Below, piece after piece: positions 1-8,886 of a stretch of DNA of 64,000 nucleotides. Every line of letters begins with the position of its first letter. Positions within the stretch are counted from its first letter, which is position 1. The notes under the pieces were generated by a model. The model was given only the letters and a program-made list of their open reading frames with translations, searched no databases and had not been told where the DNA came from. The translations under genes were made by a program, and so were the position numbers. Origin of the DNA: Alteromonas gilva (GTDB taxonomy: Bacteria; Pseudomonadota; Gammaproteobacteria; Enterobacterales; Alteromonadaceae); contig NZ_JAQQXP010000004.1 of the NCBI RefSeq assembly GCF_028595265.1, positions 62,001-126,000 of the forward strand. Reading direction: 5' to 3'.

Positions 1-112
1 CGAAAGTAATTATTAAATAAAGTTAAACAAACAAGACCCAAACCTTATGATTCCAAAAAATATAGGTCTATGCTGGAAATATGGGAGACCGTTTTCTATA
101 CAGGGGGGGGGT

Positions 113-1006
113 ATGGGCATTTTCGAGCATTATAAACAGAGATACATATCGCGTCAGGGCAATTTGTCGGTGGTTGAGTATTTGAAGCTTTGTAAATCTG
201 AGCCAAGGGTTTACCAGCCATTAGTAGCGAATTTGTCATTAGCATTTGGGGCTCTAGAGGCTGTCTATCCGCACGATTTTAGCGCCAAACATGCTGTCGA
301 AGAGTTTCAGTTGAGATCAGCTTTTGTGGATTTTCCTAATCACAGAGAGATCGTTGACCGGATATACAGTGCAATATTGGCATCGAATGGCCGGCAGCCT
401 TTGTACTTCGTTGCACCCTGTGAAGTATCACAAGCGCTTTTGTACCGGTTGCACCGATTAGCCAGAACAATCCCGCGTTTTGTGATTGCCGGTTCTCCGG
501 CGCTGGATTCTCCTTTGAGCTTGTTTACCAGGTTTGATGAGGGCTTGTGGCTTGAGGAGCATTATGGCATTCCGCTTAAGCGCTCTGGGCAGGTTTGTTC
601 AAGTTGGTTGGTTGAGAGAGTGAAGAGTGGGATGAAGCCTGATGATTTCGAGGTTGAAGAGCTCTATCCTGAGGATGTTTCTGGCTCTGAACTGTGGGGA
701 ATTCCTGAGCTGGCCTATTGTGTTGATGGTGAGCCGGTTAAGTGGGTGATGGCCAGCGCTAGGCGTCAGTGTCATGCCCCGTTTTACATGTCTGGTGTGA
801 GTTTAGATTCATGCTCATTAGGAACTACCTTACCGGTACGAAAAGTATTTCTTGGATATGAAGAGAGTTTTAATGCCCGGCAACATTATACGAAATTTAT
901 CAATGGTTTACCGGTGGTGGCTGGATTTGGGAAGACGCCTAAGCAAATCGGAATGGCCATATTGGCTAACTTGGCTGCCGGCTTAATTCTGGCGGCGTTA
1001 CTTTAG
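113..1006 (+). CDS. PrkA (YeaG)-like N-terminal domain protein, degenerate
   Basis: The first ~50 residues (MGIFEHYKQRY..., then EYLKLCKSEP) follow the start of the PrkA serine kinase/AAA protein. The order is kept further on: an acidic/aromatic stretch (AFVDFPNHREIVDRI), the place where PrkA has its Walker A (here YFVAPCEVSQALLYRLHRLA, without GxxGGGKS), then SPALDSPLSLF, LEEHYGIP and SSWLVERV, which match PrkA's SPV..PLGLF, LEEKYGIPRR and SPWAAKRL. The PrkA kinase C-terminal half is absent, and a hydrophobic helix (about residues 279-297) ends the protein. I chose ATG 113 because it starts the PrkA-like segment and follows an A-G9 purine tract; an in-frame ATG at 47 would add 22 unmatched residues. 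With the nucleotide-binding lysine lost, it is probably a non-catalytic paralogue, perhaps membrane-anchored. The PrkA relation is from remembered family sequence. Confidence 0.7.
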   Translation: MGIFEHYKQRYISRQGNLSVVEYLKLCKSEPRVYQPLVANLSLAFGALEAVYPHDFSAKHAVEEFQLRSAFVDFPNHREIVDRIYSAILASNGRQPLYFVAPCEVSQALLYRLHRLARTIPRFVIAGSPALDSPLSLFTRFDEGLWLEEHYGIPLKRSGQVCSSWLVERVKSGMKPDDFEVEELYPEDVSGSELWGIPELAYCVDGEPVKWVMASARRQCHAPFYMSGVSLDSCSLGTTLPVRKVFLGYEESFNARQHYTKFINGLPVVAGFGKTPKQIGMAILANLAAGLILAALL

Positions 1007-1052
1007 GTGCGAGTGCTACTGAAAGAAAAATGTATTATTATATCGCTGTGGT

Positions 1053-1349
1053 TCAATATCTAAGGATAAGGCTGTCTTTTACCTCGGCTAAACGAACTCG
1101 TTGTATACAGCTTTCAAATTCTTCCTCTGTCATTAAAGTCGGCAAAAATCTTTTGGCCATCTCTAAGTATTGTTTGTTTGATAAATTGGCAAAGGTAATA
1201 TCTAACCTGTCCAGCTCAGATATAATAAACTCGACGCACTGCTGTTCTGATTTGCCAGGCGGCTCATTTCCTCCGCCATTACTCAGAGCCAAAGCAACAG
1301 ATGAATATGCGAGCACTGCGAATACTACAGTTCCTTTGTAAACCTTCAT
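1053..1349 (-). CDS. small secreted hypothetical protein
   Basis: This 98-aa protein has a clear signal peptide (MKVYKGTVVFAVLAYSSVALA, cleavage probably after residue 21). The mature part is short and charged with two cysteines. An AGGAGG ribosome-binding site sits just upstream of ATG 1349. It is convergent with the PrkA-like gene. I do not recognise the family; a periplasmic or secreted location is the only supported inference. Confidence 0.7.
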   Translation of the reverse strand: MKVYKGTVVFAVLAYSSVALALSNGGGNEPPGKSEQQCVEFIISELDRLDITFANLSNKQYLEMAKRFLPTLMTEEEFESCIQRVRLAEVKDSLILRY

Positions 1350-1473
1350 GCATCCTCCTACGGTGATGGCTTTTACCTACCATATTCAAGGTTTCGAAAT
1401 CGAAACGCAATAACCCATAAATATCGTAGCATCCGATAGCTCCCTATCGATTGTTGCCAGCTTGGTTGGGTAA

Positions 1474-2019
1474 TTATTTCTTATCAGAATGACAAGCACC
1501 TTTTTCAGTGTATAAAGATACCTTTTGACCCTCAGCTCGCATGGTTAGTGACGGCGTATAAACTGTGTAATTGAGCGTGTCTTCTTTGATATGTAAATCC
1601 AAAACAACATTGTGGAGTTCCGTGTTGTAACTATTTTTTCCTTGCGAGAGGTGTTCAAATTTGCTCATCAGTCGACCTGTAGTAAAACCAGGTATGACAA
1701 TTACATCTCCTCTATATCTTGGTTGAGTGTATTTAAAATCAGGGATTGAACTACTCAAAAGATACTGACCTAGTACGGGATGTTTATCGAAGTGGGCTTC
1801 AACGCGTGTTTTCAACGTAGCTTGTTTTAAGGTAAGAGTGAAAGAAAAGCCGGGTAGGGTACTTACCGTGCCATCCTCGATGATCATGACGTTTGCACTT
1901 GTTGTACAGCGCCATTCCTTATCAAAATGCTCAGTCACTTCCAGTGGTAGGTTTTCAGCAGCTATAGCTGAAGTTCCGATTGATAATGCACTGAATGCAA
2001 CTAACCAATGCGCTTTCAT
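1474..2019 (-). CDS. secreted hypothetical protein
   Basis: The 181-aa product starts with a Sec signal peptide (MKAHWLVAFSALSIGTSAIAA). The mature protein is rich in beta-strand-type residues and has two cysteines that could form a disulfide. GGAATAG upstream of the ATG serves as ribosome-binding site. It lies beyond the tus stop codon on the same strand, with the 98-aa secreted protein further downstream. The family is not recognised; a periplasmic location is inferred. Confidence 0.7.
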   Translation of the reverse strand: MKAHWLVAFSALSIGTSAIAAENLPLEVTEHFDKEWRCTTSANVMIIEDGTVSTLPGFSFTLTLKQATLKTRVEAHFDKHPVLGQYLLSSSIPDFKYTQPRYRGDVIVIPGFTTGRLMSKFEHLSQGKNSYNTELHNVVLDLHIKEDTLNYTVYTPSLTMRAEGQKVSLYTEKGACHSDKK

Positions 2020-2124
2020 GAATGCCTATTCCTTCGATTTAATATCAACAACTTAACTATACCAAACCCATTGGGACATGTGTTGTATAAACGGTCGAGG
2101 AGAAAAAATAGGTTACAGCCGTGC

Positions 2125-3024
2125 CTAGAGCACCTTATACAAGTGCAGCCGCTCAATAACCGGTGCAGCCGCATCAGCTTTAGCCTGGCCAATGTAAGGG
2201 CCTAATTCTCCGATGGTGACATCCTGGTTAATAAACCAAATAGGGGAGTGGGCAATTTTGGTAGTTTGCCGGCTTTTCTTATTCTCATCACGGATGTTCA
2301 TCATTGGTGTAATGCGTAAAGGGCGACGTATCCGAAATAGCTCTGCATCATTTGCATTCATCAGCTGGCGTTTTTCCATGTCGATGGACTTTACCCAGTC
2401 TGCATGGCTGGCGGAATGTTTATTCGCACTCTTGGCCAGCTCTAATTTGTCGATCCAGAATTGTTTGTTTTGCGCTTTGCTTTGGGAGTGCAGCCGAACC
2501 CAGGAAAACCCAATGCGGGAATAACCGGGCTCACCTATCATAATTTGCCGTGTGAACGCTTTACGAATAAGGTTAGGTACGGCTTTACTCACCAGTTCAA
2601 ATCGTGTGTCTGTGTGATTGGCCAACTGCAGTATTGTTCGTTCGAAGGCTTTCTTGAGGCGATTGATTTCAGTGACACGTCGACGTAGTTCATCTTCATC
2701 CGGATGGCGTATACAGATAACACCAGGTAATCGCTGTGCCATGACGCCGGCCTGATTTTCATGGCGCAGTTCAAAGTCCAGCAAATGCAGCAACGCTTTT
2801 TCTATGGCGGCATCACCGGATAGCCGGCTAACGTCAATCATGACTTCGTCGACACCGACATCATCGAGCTCACCATAAGGGAGGGCATATAACTGTGCTT
2901 TGGTCACAGTGCCCATTTTCAGGCAATCAATGAGCAATTTAATGTGCTCAACGAGGTGCCAGTACTCCCGGCGCACGATGGCCACGGCATCAGCATCTGG
3001 GGTTCCATTGTCAGGGATTGTCAT
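2125..3024 (-). CDS. tus: Tus-family replication terminus (Ter) site-binding protein
   Basis: The 299-aa protein lines up along its length with Tus. Shared landmarks are QRLPGVICI (E. coli AVRLPGVLCY), INRLKKAFERTI (INKLKTTFEHIV), a PNLI segment, RIGFSWV (LRFGWAN), IRRPLRITPMM (IKRPVKVQPIA), HSPIWFINQD (PTPLIALINRD), IGELGPY and the terminal VIERLHLYKVL (IIPRLHLYVAD). Tus binds Ter DNA and blocks the replicative helicase from one side. I chose ATG 3024 because GAGG lies 9 nt upstream; ATG 3039 is possible but lacks a ribosome-binding site. Finding it beside plasmid functions suggests the replicon controls where its forks meet. No convincing Ter site was found by eye. Confidence 0.85.
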   Translation of the reverse strand: MTIPDNGTPDADAVAIVRREYWHLVEHIKLLIDCLKMGTVTKAQLYALPYGELDDVGVDEVMIDVSRLSGDAAIEKALLHLLDFELRHENQAGVMAQRLPGVICIRHPDEDELRRRVTEINRLKKAFERTILQLANHTDTRFELVSKAVPNLIRKAFTRQIMIGEPGYSRIGFSWVRLHSQSKAQNKQFWIDKLELAKSANKHSASHADWVKSIDMEKRQLMNANDAELFRIRRPLRITPMMNIRDENKKSRQTTKIAHSPIWFINQDVTIGELGPYIGQAKADAAAPVIERLHLYKVL

Positions 3025-3042
3025 TGAAATCTGCCTCATCAA

Positions 3043-3583
3043 TATAATAACTATATCATACCATAAATATACACTATACCACCACTCGCACCACCGTCAG
3101 AGGCCGGCCGACCCTGGGTAGCACCGAAAGCCCAAAGCCGTATCGCGTATCTCTCTTTCTTGCTCGACTTCTTTTCGCCCCCTCCTCGCGCCCCCTCGGG
3201 TTTGCCCCCGGCAGGTGGAGTCGAAGTGCGTTATGCCAGCGAAGCTGGCAGGTTTAGCAGGGGGGTTCTATTGGTATGATATAGTTAATCTTGAGTTAGT
3301 ATGCTTTTCTTCGTGTTTTTTATCTTGGGTTGTATGGATATTGAACAGCCAATTGGGTATGGTAAGTGCAGGAATTGACCTTAATGCGCATGTTGAGCGC
3401 ACTGAATCCAGGAGGGATTGATGTCAAAAGATAACCCGCAACCTCACTTCACCTCTGCTTTTAATCACTTACGCAACTGGGATTTATCTTCCTGCTCGGC
3501 AATCACTAGGCTGGGGGAGTTTTTACGTAGCGCTGCGTTTATTTTTGCGAAAGCAAATAACTCAATCTATGAAGGAAGATATA
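3043..3583. other. region without a clear gene
   Basis: About 540 bases between tus and the PEP-CTERM-like gene. It holds a GC-rich pyrimidine stretch (about 3150-3210), AT-rich possible promoter sequence near 3270-3300, and a strong AGGAGGGATTG plus ATG at 3421. The reading frame from 3421 runs 82 codons but overlaps the next gene out of frame and looks like a decayed remnant. TAGTTA motifs at about 3047 and 3281 resemble one end of a Ter site but match poorly overall. Confidence 0.4.
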
Positions 3584-4246
3584 ATGAAATACCTGAAAAA
3601 AATCATACTGGCCACCGTCGCATTAATTTATGCAAGCATGGCCAACGCCGCTATTGTGACAGTTAATTACGAGCTAGAGCTCGATTTCCGCGAATCAGAT
3701 GACTATACCGATGCGTTTCTTGCTCAATATTTTGGCGATAGCGCTCTAGCAACGATTGTTTATGATGCTGATACGCCGCTTTCACGAATAGTTCCAACAA
3801 ACACATATCAATATGAGGCTATACTTGAGTTTAGATTTTTTACTAGCTCTACATGGGGCAACACTTCGATAACTGATGATGAAGGCTGGATTGATATATA
3901 TAGTGACGCCACTGACTATATTGTTTTCAATAGTGTGCGAGAGACAAATTCCAATATTCCCACCTCGGCACTATCTGATTTTTCTCTTTCGACTATGCAA
4001 AATTATGGTCCGAATGGGCTTAGTTCTGGCACAGCCCTCCCCATTGACTACCCGTCATCGCCTGCTCGGATTTGGAATTTTTTTACTGTTAGAGCGTCCG
4101 GTCGCACCCAAGTACGATACGAAATGGTTGGCGTGACCACATCAGTCTCAGAGGCCAACATCCCCGCACCTGGTTCAACACTGTTAATGCTGGCAGGGTT
4201 AGCCGGTATGGCCCGTTTGAGGTATATCGCAAACAGAGTGGTTTAA
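3584..4246 (+). CDS. PEP-CTERM-like exported protein
   Basis: The 220-aa product has a signal peptide (MKYLKKIILATVALIYASMANA) and a C-terminal tail made of IPAPGS, a hydrophobic stretch (TLLMLAGLAGMA) and an Arg-rich end. This is the layout of PEP-CTERM-type sorting signals handled by exosortase, although the motif is PAPGS rather than a strict PEP. The body is rich in Thr, Ser, Asp and Tyr, as in such surface proteins. ATG 3584 follows GAAGGAAG; an upstream in-frame ATG at 3545 would bury the signal peptide. No exosortase is in the window, so processing must rely on the host. The function is otherwise unknown. Confidence 0.7.
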   Translation: MKYLKKIILATVALIYASMANAAIVTVNYELELDFRESDDYTDAFLAQYFGDSALATIVYDADTPLSRIVPTNTYQYEAILEFRFFTSSTWGNTSITDDEGWIDIYSDATDYIVFNSVRETNSNIPTSALSDFSLSTMQNYGPNGLSSGTALPIDYPSSPARIWNFFTVRASGRTQVRYEMVGVTTSVSEANIPAPGSTLLMLAGLAGMARLRYIANRVV

Positions 4247-4416
4247 AGAGACACGACTCTCCATTTCCTGATTTCTCTACATATGGGCGGTTTGACAGGG
4301 GGTATTCCTGTCGACTCGCCCACTACCTTGCCCTCGTCGATATGCAGCGCGTTTAACCTAAAAGTATGCGATTTGAAACCATTTATCTCTGAATACATGG
4401 TAATCCAAGCCCGGTT

Positions 4417-4932
4417 ATGGCCAAATACGTGCCCATGAACTGGGTAAACAAACACTTCAGCAACCTAACCGGGTATGCTGACATCATTTTTAACTCGAAA
4501 GGTGAAGAGCTGCTGTGTGGCCTTTACGCCTACCTGTATTGCTATTCGAAACAAACCCATGAGTCTGAAAACCCACTGGCTTATATGACTTGTACCAGGA
4601 ACCTGGCCGAATACCTGCTTCACCCGGGTACCGAAACCTATCTGGGGAATCATCACGCTGAGCTGTACAGTTTATGCAAAACACTTGTTGCTCGCTCCGC
4701 TGAGATGTGTGCTCACTTGAATACCCTTTATTCGGACAGTTCGTTTGATTTGGTGGTCATTAGCTCTGACCCATTAGTTACTGAAGTGGGTGAGATGGTA
4801 CATCAAGCGCTGTCTACGGCGCCTGAGTCATCGAAAGGGCGGATACAGCATATTGCCTACGCCTTAATCGAAGCATCATCACCACAAGCTCGTATACGCG
4901 CTATGATGGATGAAATTAGGCGAAATAATTAA
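4417..4932 (+). CDS. hypothetical protein
   Basis: The 171-aa soluble, mostly helical protein has no recognised motif. The start could also be ATG 4435; neither has a good ribosome-binding site. A 70-codon reverse ORF overlaps the first bases but has no start signal either. It ends shortly before a C-rich run and is convergent with the 12-residue-repeat protein gene. Confidence 0.5.
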   Translation: MAKYVPMNWVNKHFSNLTGYADIIFNSKGEELLCGLYAYLYCYSKQTHESENPLAYMTCTRNLAEYLLHPGTETYLGNHHAELYSLCKTLVARSAEMCAHLNTLYSDSSFDLVVISSDPLVTEVGEMVHQALSTAPESSKGRIQHIAYALIEASSPQARIRAMMDEIRRNN

Positions 4933-4977
4933 ACTGCCGTTGCCCCCCCCCTCTGGCTTAAACCAGGTTTGTCTCTT

Positions 4978-6328
4978 TCACAGTCTAAATTGATTCCTTA
5001 GCCCAAGGCCAATTAAAAAGATGAGTATTAGGGATACAACGCTCTGCACAGTAATAACCCCATAGACCCAATCTACTGAGCCGCTGAAATATAAAGCTTC
5101 TGCTTTAGTGCGTATAGAGCGTCCGATTGGGATAAAGGGCAGGCTATTGACGACCGTAAAGCCCAGCATATGCAACAGATTTGGTAATTTTCCCGACGCG
5201 ATAAACGCTATAAGCGTGTAAGAGATCGCAAAATACAACCATGAAAATGCTAACCCAACCATTGGCCACACGTATGAGCGGCCATAGTCTGATAAACGGA
5301 AATACAGCATATCCATAACATTTTTTATGAAAGAGGGTTCATTAACCCAGCGTTTTGCCTGATTCTCCATAGCGTTGAACTTTAACGCTTCATGGTGATG
5401 CTTAAATTGCTCTGCGATTTCCTTAAGTCGGCCGAGTTTTGATTGGGCGGTTTTATCCGTTGCATGCCGATGCCAGCAAGTTCTCCAATTGCCTCTTTCC
5501 CGAACGAGGTTTACGTCAAGGCCATCCATATCCACATGATGTGACAGTTTGGTGCTACGTAGGTCAGGAATACAGTTAAATTTCAGGTTGTTCAGTATCA
5601 ACGGGCCATCGATAGTTGCGCCTCTCAACGAAAAGTCGGTTAAGTTTCTGACAGATGATGCTTCTTCCGTACTTTCGAACGAAATGGAAGTACAAGTGAT
5701 ATGTTCAAATGATAAAGCTCCAACGCCATATGCTTTAACATTAAAGAATAAGCGACCATCGCCAAAGGTGGCATCATTAAACGAAACATCCCCTTCACCA
5801 AAGGTGGCATGGCTAAACGTAACATTGCCATCGCCAAAATTGGCGTGGCTAAACGAAACAGCGACATCGCCAAAAGTAACGTCATTAAACCAAACATCCC
5901 CATTGCCAAAGTTGGTGTGAATAAACGAAACAGTACCATCGCCAAAATTGGCGTGACTAAACGAAACATTGCCATCGCCAAAGGTGGCATCTCGAAACGA
6001 AACATACCCTCTGCCAAAGTCGGCAGAAAAAAATATAGCATCTCCATCGCCAAAGGTAGCACCATAAAATATAACCCCCCCCATCGCCAAATGTAGCGTA
6101 ACTAAACGAGACTTCCCCATTTGGGAATAAATATTGTTCAAATGATATTTCTGGAGCGCTTTCTTCAAGATATTTCGAAAAATCCACTCTAGCAAAGCTG
6201 ACATTTGCGTCCGGGTTATTATCAACCCACCGATTCCATGCATCACGACCTGCCAACCAAAGGTCGACGGCATCATCGCCTTCCAAAGTTACTCTTGGTT
6301 TGTTTGGTGTATCCATACTTAAGCTCAT
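4978..6328 (-). pseudogene. 12-residue-repeat (pentapeptide-like) membrane protein, frameshifted in a G8 tract
   Basis: Translation starts at 6328 (MSLSMDTPNKPRV...) and reaches the first repeat (VSFSYATFGDG). It then runs out of frame inside a coding-strand G8 tract at 6075-6082. With seven G residues the frame joins the 4978-6276 ORF exactly in repeat register, giving about eleven 12-residue units of the form A-T/N-F-G-D-G-x-V-S-F-x-x. The downstream part holds a linker with LRGATIDGPLILNNL and three hydrophobic segments near the C-terminus (for example WPMVGLAFSWLYFAISYTLI and ITVQSVVSLILIFLIGLGL). The repeats resemble a pentapeptide-type beta-helix with longer turns; the membrane segments suggest a channel or sensor. 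The tract may be a phase-variation switch now 'off', or a sequencing error. Confidence 0.7.
5760..6100 (-). repeat. 36-bp tandem coding repeats
   Basis: About nine to eleven imperfect 36-bp units encode the 12-residue FGDG-VSF repeats. On the plus strand each reads roughly gccaaaNttggcgtNNctaaacgaaac. The G8 tract lies in the first of these units. Confidence 0.8.
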
Positions 6329-6437
6329 TAAAGGTTTTACAAAAAGCCGGGTAAGCTTGCGACTATGACAAAAATATTGATTGAATGCTTCTCTCTGACT
6401 AAAAGGCTCAGCTTTCCACTTTTATGCCATGAATTTG

Positions 6438-7073
6438 CTATAAAACAAAATCCTCGCAATCCTTGTATTCGCTACATTCAGCTTTCCAACGAATAGGCTT
6501 TATACTTTCTAGAGAATAGATAATTTGAGTTGGAGTCGTATCGGGAATGGGCGGTTGTTCATATTTCACGATTACCTTAGCATCAATGACGTTGATGGTG
6601 ACATTGTTCTTATTCGGGTATTTCGGTACACCATTAACTCCTGAAGCGCATTGCTCAGGACTATTGGGATTCATATAAGCACAAATTTCTACTGCAGATT
6701 TTATACCTCCGAGCCCGAATTCAGCATCTTTTAACAGCCTTGACGTGCCTGATAAAAGAAACGCTTTATACCTGTCGCTCTGGTGTCTTTTGATGATTTC
6801 TGGGTTTTCAGTAAGCGCCCAGGATGACTCTAAAATCGTGAAGTCCGAAACGGCTTCAGCAGAGGTATATTTAGCGCTTTTAAATGTGTAGGTAAACGCG
6901 CAATTCTTGATATTTTTTCCAGGAACATCGACACACTTGCTCCAGGTGACACCAGTAACTATATCACTGACTTCTTGAAGAGCGGCTAGAATTGCCTCAT
7001 CTTCACGATTGTCGGCTTGTGTTTCGCAGCCGCTTATAAGCAAAACGGCTGATAAAATTATCACTAGCTTCAT
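6438..7073 (-). CDS. hypothetical lipoprotein
   Basis: The 211-aa product has a lipoprotein signal ending in LLISGC (lipid attachment at Cys16), so it should be anchored to a membrane facing the periplasm. The mature part has several cysteines (CVDVPGKNIKNC, ICAYMNP..QCASG, CSEYKDCED) that could pair as disulfides. AAAGGATG precedes the ATG. The family is not recognised. It lies on the same strand as the repeat protein and the next periplasmic protein. Confidence 0.7.
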   Translation of the reverse strand: MKLVIILSAVLLISGCETQADNREDEAILAALQEVSDIVTGVTWSKCVDVPGKNIKNCAFTYTFKSAKYTSAEAVSDFTILESSWALTENPEIIKRHQSDRYKAFLLSGTSRLLKDAEFGLGGIKSAVEICAYMNPNSPEQCASGVNGVPKYPNKNNVTINVIDAKVIVKYEQPPIPDTTPTQIIYSLESIKPIRWKAECSEYKDCEDFVL

Positions 7074-7176
7074 ATCAAGACATCCTTTTCAAATATTCCA
7101 GTGTATAGGCTCTGAACATAGTGCCACTTCGCTGGTGTATATTCTATAAGGATGTCATGAAATCCCGCTTATAAGA

Positions 7177-8106
7177 CTAGAACACCGGTGAAACATCCGT
7201 TTCCTGATTAAACTGGTCAGCATATTCCTCTATAAACATTTGTATTACGCCTTCAGCTCTCTCCCTGAACAATGTCTCACTTTTTGATATAGCGTATTCA
7301 TAAACGCTGTTCTTTTTGAGCTCAGTAAAGCTACATCCGGAATTAATATTTCTGTATTCACTGAGGCCATACAATGTTTTGTAGATTGGAGATGGATATA
7401 AATCTTCCTTAAATGCAATCCCGCAATAAATATCTTCCTTTTGAAACGTATAGCTAGATAGTCGAGGTGTATTGTGAGCCTGCTTCATCGTAACACCGTG
7501 CTTTTTTTCTACATTTGAAAGAGTAGCTTTAATTTGAGCTGCAGTCATAGGGGGCGATACCTGCTGAACAGTAAGCTGGATAACTTCGCCAGTATCTACG
7601 TTTAAATCTATGTTAACACTTGAGAATGTTCTAATGCCTGATTTCTCGATAAGTTTTAGAACAACCTTCGGGCCGTTTTTTAAAAAGTCGTTTAAGCTGC
7701 TAAAGTTGTTGCTAAATGAAGCAACACTATAACTACATTTAGCATACCTGTCTCTTTGCCTGAATTCTGTGATTGCATCACTAAAGGCCTCGACCATAAC
7801 TTCAGACATTTTGTTTCTAAACAAAACAATGTTATCAGCTACCTGTTTATTTGAATCAATATGAGAAGCAAAAACTTTCTCCATAAGACCTCGCGATCCC
7901 AATTGCTTTGGCGTTGAGCATTCCATCTGATTATGCTCTACAAAATGGTTATCAAAATTGAAGTCATCCGGCTCTATCCCTAGTTCTCGATAGATGTTAT
8001 TTCCGGGCCCCAGGTTTATGTTAAAGAAGATGGATGCGGAGACATTGGCAGAAGCCACTGCAAAAAGTACTGTCACTAATAATCGGGTATAGCCTTTGAT
8101 AGTCAT
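7177..8106 (-). CDS. periplasmic hypothetical protein
   Basis: The 309-aa product has a signal peptide (MTIKGYTRLLVTVLFAVASANVSA). The mature region has four widely spaced cysteines (CSTPKQ, KCSYS, IYCGIAF, GCSFTE). AGAGAGG provides a ribosome-binding site before the ATG. No family is recognised. It is probably part of a minus-strand group of exported proteins of unknown role. Confidence 0.7.
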   Translation of the reverse strand: MTIKGYTRLLVTVLFAVASANVSASIFFNINLGPGNNIYRELGIEPDDFNFDNHFVEHNQMECSTPKQLGSRGLMEKVFASHIDSNKQVADNIVLFRNKMSEVMVEAFSDAITEFRQRDRYAKCSYSVASFSNNFSSLNDFLKNGPKVVLKLIEKSGIRTFSSVNIDLNVDTGEVIQLTVQQVSPPMTAAQIKATLSNVEKKHGVTMKQAHNTPRLSSYTFQKEDIYCGIAFKEDLYPSPIYKTLYGLSEYRNINSGCSFTELKKNSVYEYAISKSETLFRERAEGVIQMFIEEYADQFNQETDVSPVF

Positions 8107-8150
8107 TTTTTCCTCTCTTAATATGTGGTTCCACTTTTAATTTAGTAAAC

Positions 8151-8435
8151 CTATATTTGTTTCAACACTGCCACAGGCAGTGCAGTAACCTGTTTAAAGT
8201 AGCTCTCATCACTATTTATGTATGTGCTAAGTCGAGTTTTTAGCACATCATCAGTTATATCGTCATGCAGCGCTATTAACGAATTCTTGTCACGCAGCAC
8301 ATTGATGACCCGCTCTTTAGTGGCGCCCTGACCTAATGACAGCGCAATGTCACTGACAACGTATGCGCCAATTCGATCAATGATACCGATGGATTGCCGG
8401 CTGAATTGTTCGTTAAACCTTCGAAGTAAGTCCAT
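8151..8435 (-). CDS. hypothetical protein
   Basis: A 94-aa helical protein (MDLLRRFNEQFSRQ...). I chose ATG 8435, just beyond the stop of the OmpA-like gene (8449), because the longer ORF start at 8546 lies inside that gene. The 13-nt gap suggests co-transcription with the lipoprotein. No recognised domain. Confidence 0.55.
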   Translation of the reverse strand: MDLLRRFNEQFSRQSIGIIDRIGAYVVSDIALSLGQGATKERVINVLRDKNSLIALHDDITDDVLKTRLSTYINSDESYFKQVTALPVAVLKQI

Positions 8436-8448
8436 TTGGTTCCCCAGA

Positions 8449-8886
8449 TTAATATGCCAGTACAACCGAGCGGTTTGGTGTCGTTTTTGAGCGGGTTTCA
8501 CCCACTGATAGCGTGACCAGTTGAGATTCGTCGACGCCAAGCTCAAGGAATAGTTTCTTTACGGCTTTAGCCCGGCCCATGGCCAGATTGTAATTGTACT
8601 GCTCTGTACCCGATTCGCTGGCATTGCCTTGAATACCAACACGGATGTCAGGGTTAGCGATTAAGTACCTGGCGTGAGGCTCTACCACCTCAGCAGCGTT
8701 AAAGGGAAGTTCTGCAGAGTCATTCTCAAACTCAACAGTATGAGACACCCGTTGAGTACTTCGGTGAGTGTCTTCATAAGGGCCAGCATTTGCCTGGTGT
8801 TGGCCAACGTTTTCGTCATTCATGGATGTACACCCACTTAGGAACAGCATCACTGCCGGCACAGCTATCTTTAAAGCAATTTTCAT
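8449..8886 (-). CDS. OmpA/Pal-domain lipoprotein
   Basis: MKIALKIAVPAVMLFLSGC gives a lipoprotein signal (lipid attachment at Cys19). The C-terminal half is an OmpA-like peptidoglycan-binding domain: VEFENDSAEL, then HARYLIANPDIRVGIQGNASESGTEQYN, then LAMGRAKAVKKLFLELGVDESQLVTLSVGE, which carries the usual G-xA...GT..YN..L...RA motif. The protein should tether the outer membrane to peptidoglycan, as Pal does. At about 145 aa it is close to Pal size. Start 8886 is preferred over 8898 because it begins the signal peptide. Confidence 0.8.
   Translation of the reverse strand: MKIALKIAVPAVMLFLSGCTSMNDENVGQHQANAGPYEDTHRSTQRVSHTVEFENDSAELPFNAAEVVEPHARYLIANPDIRVGIQGNASESGTEQYNYNLAMGRAKAVKKLFLELGVDESQLVTLSVGETRSKTTPNRSVVLAY

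Noticed and set aside
4243..4455. 70-codon minus-strand ORF overlapping the start of the 171-aa gene
   Set aside because: No ribosome-binding site and it conflicts with a longer, better supported frame.
5549..6096. plus-strand and alternative minus-strand repeat ORFs
   Set aside because: Shadow frames of the 36-bp repeat array; 36 is divisible by three, so all frames stay open.
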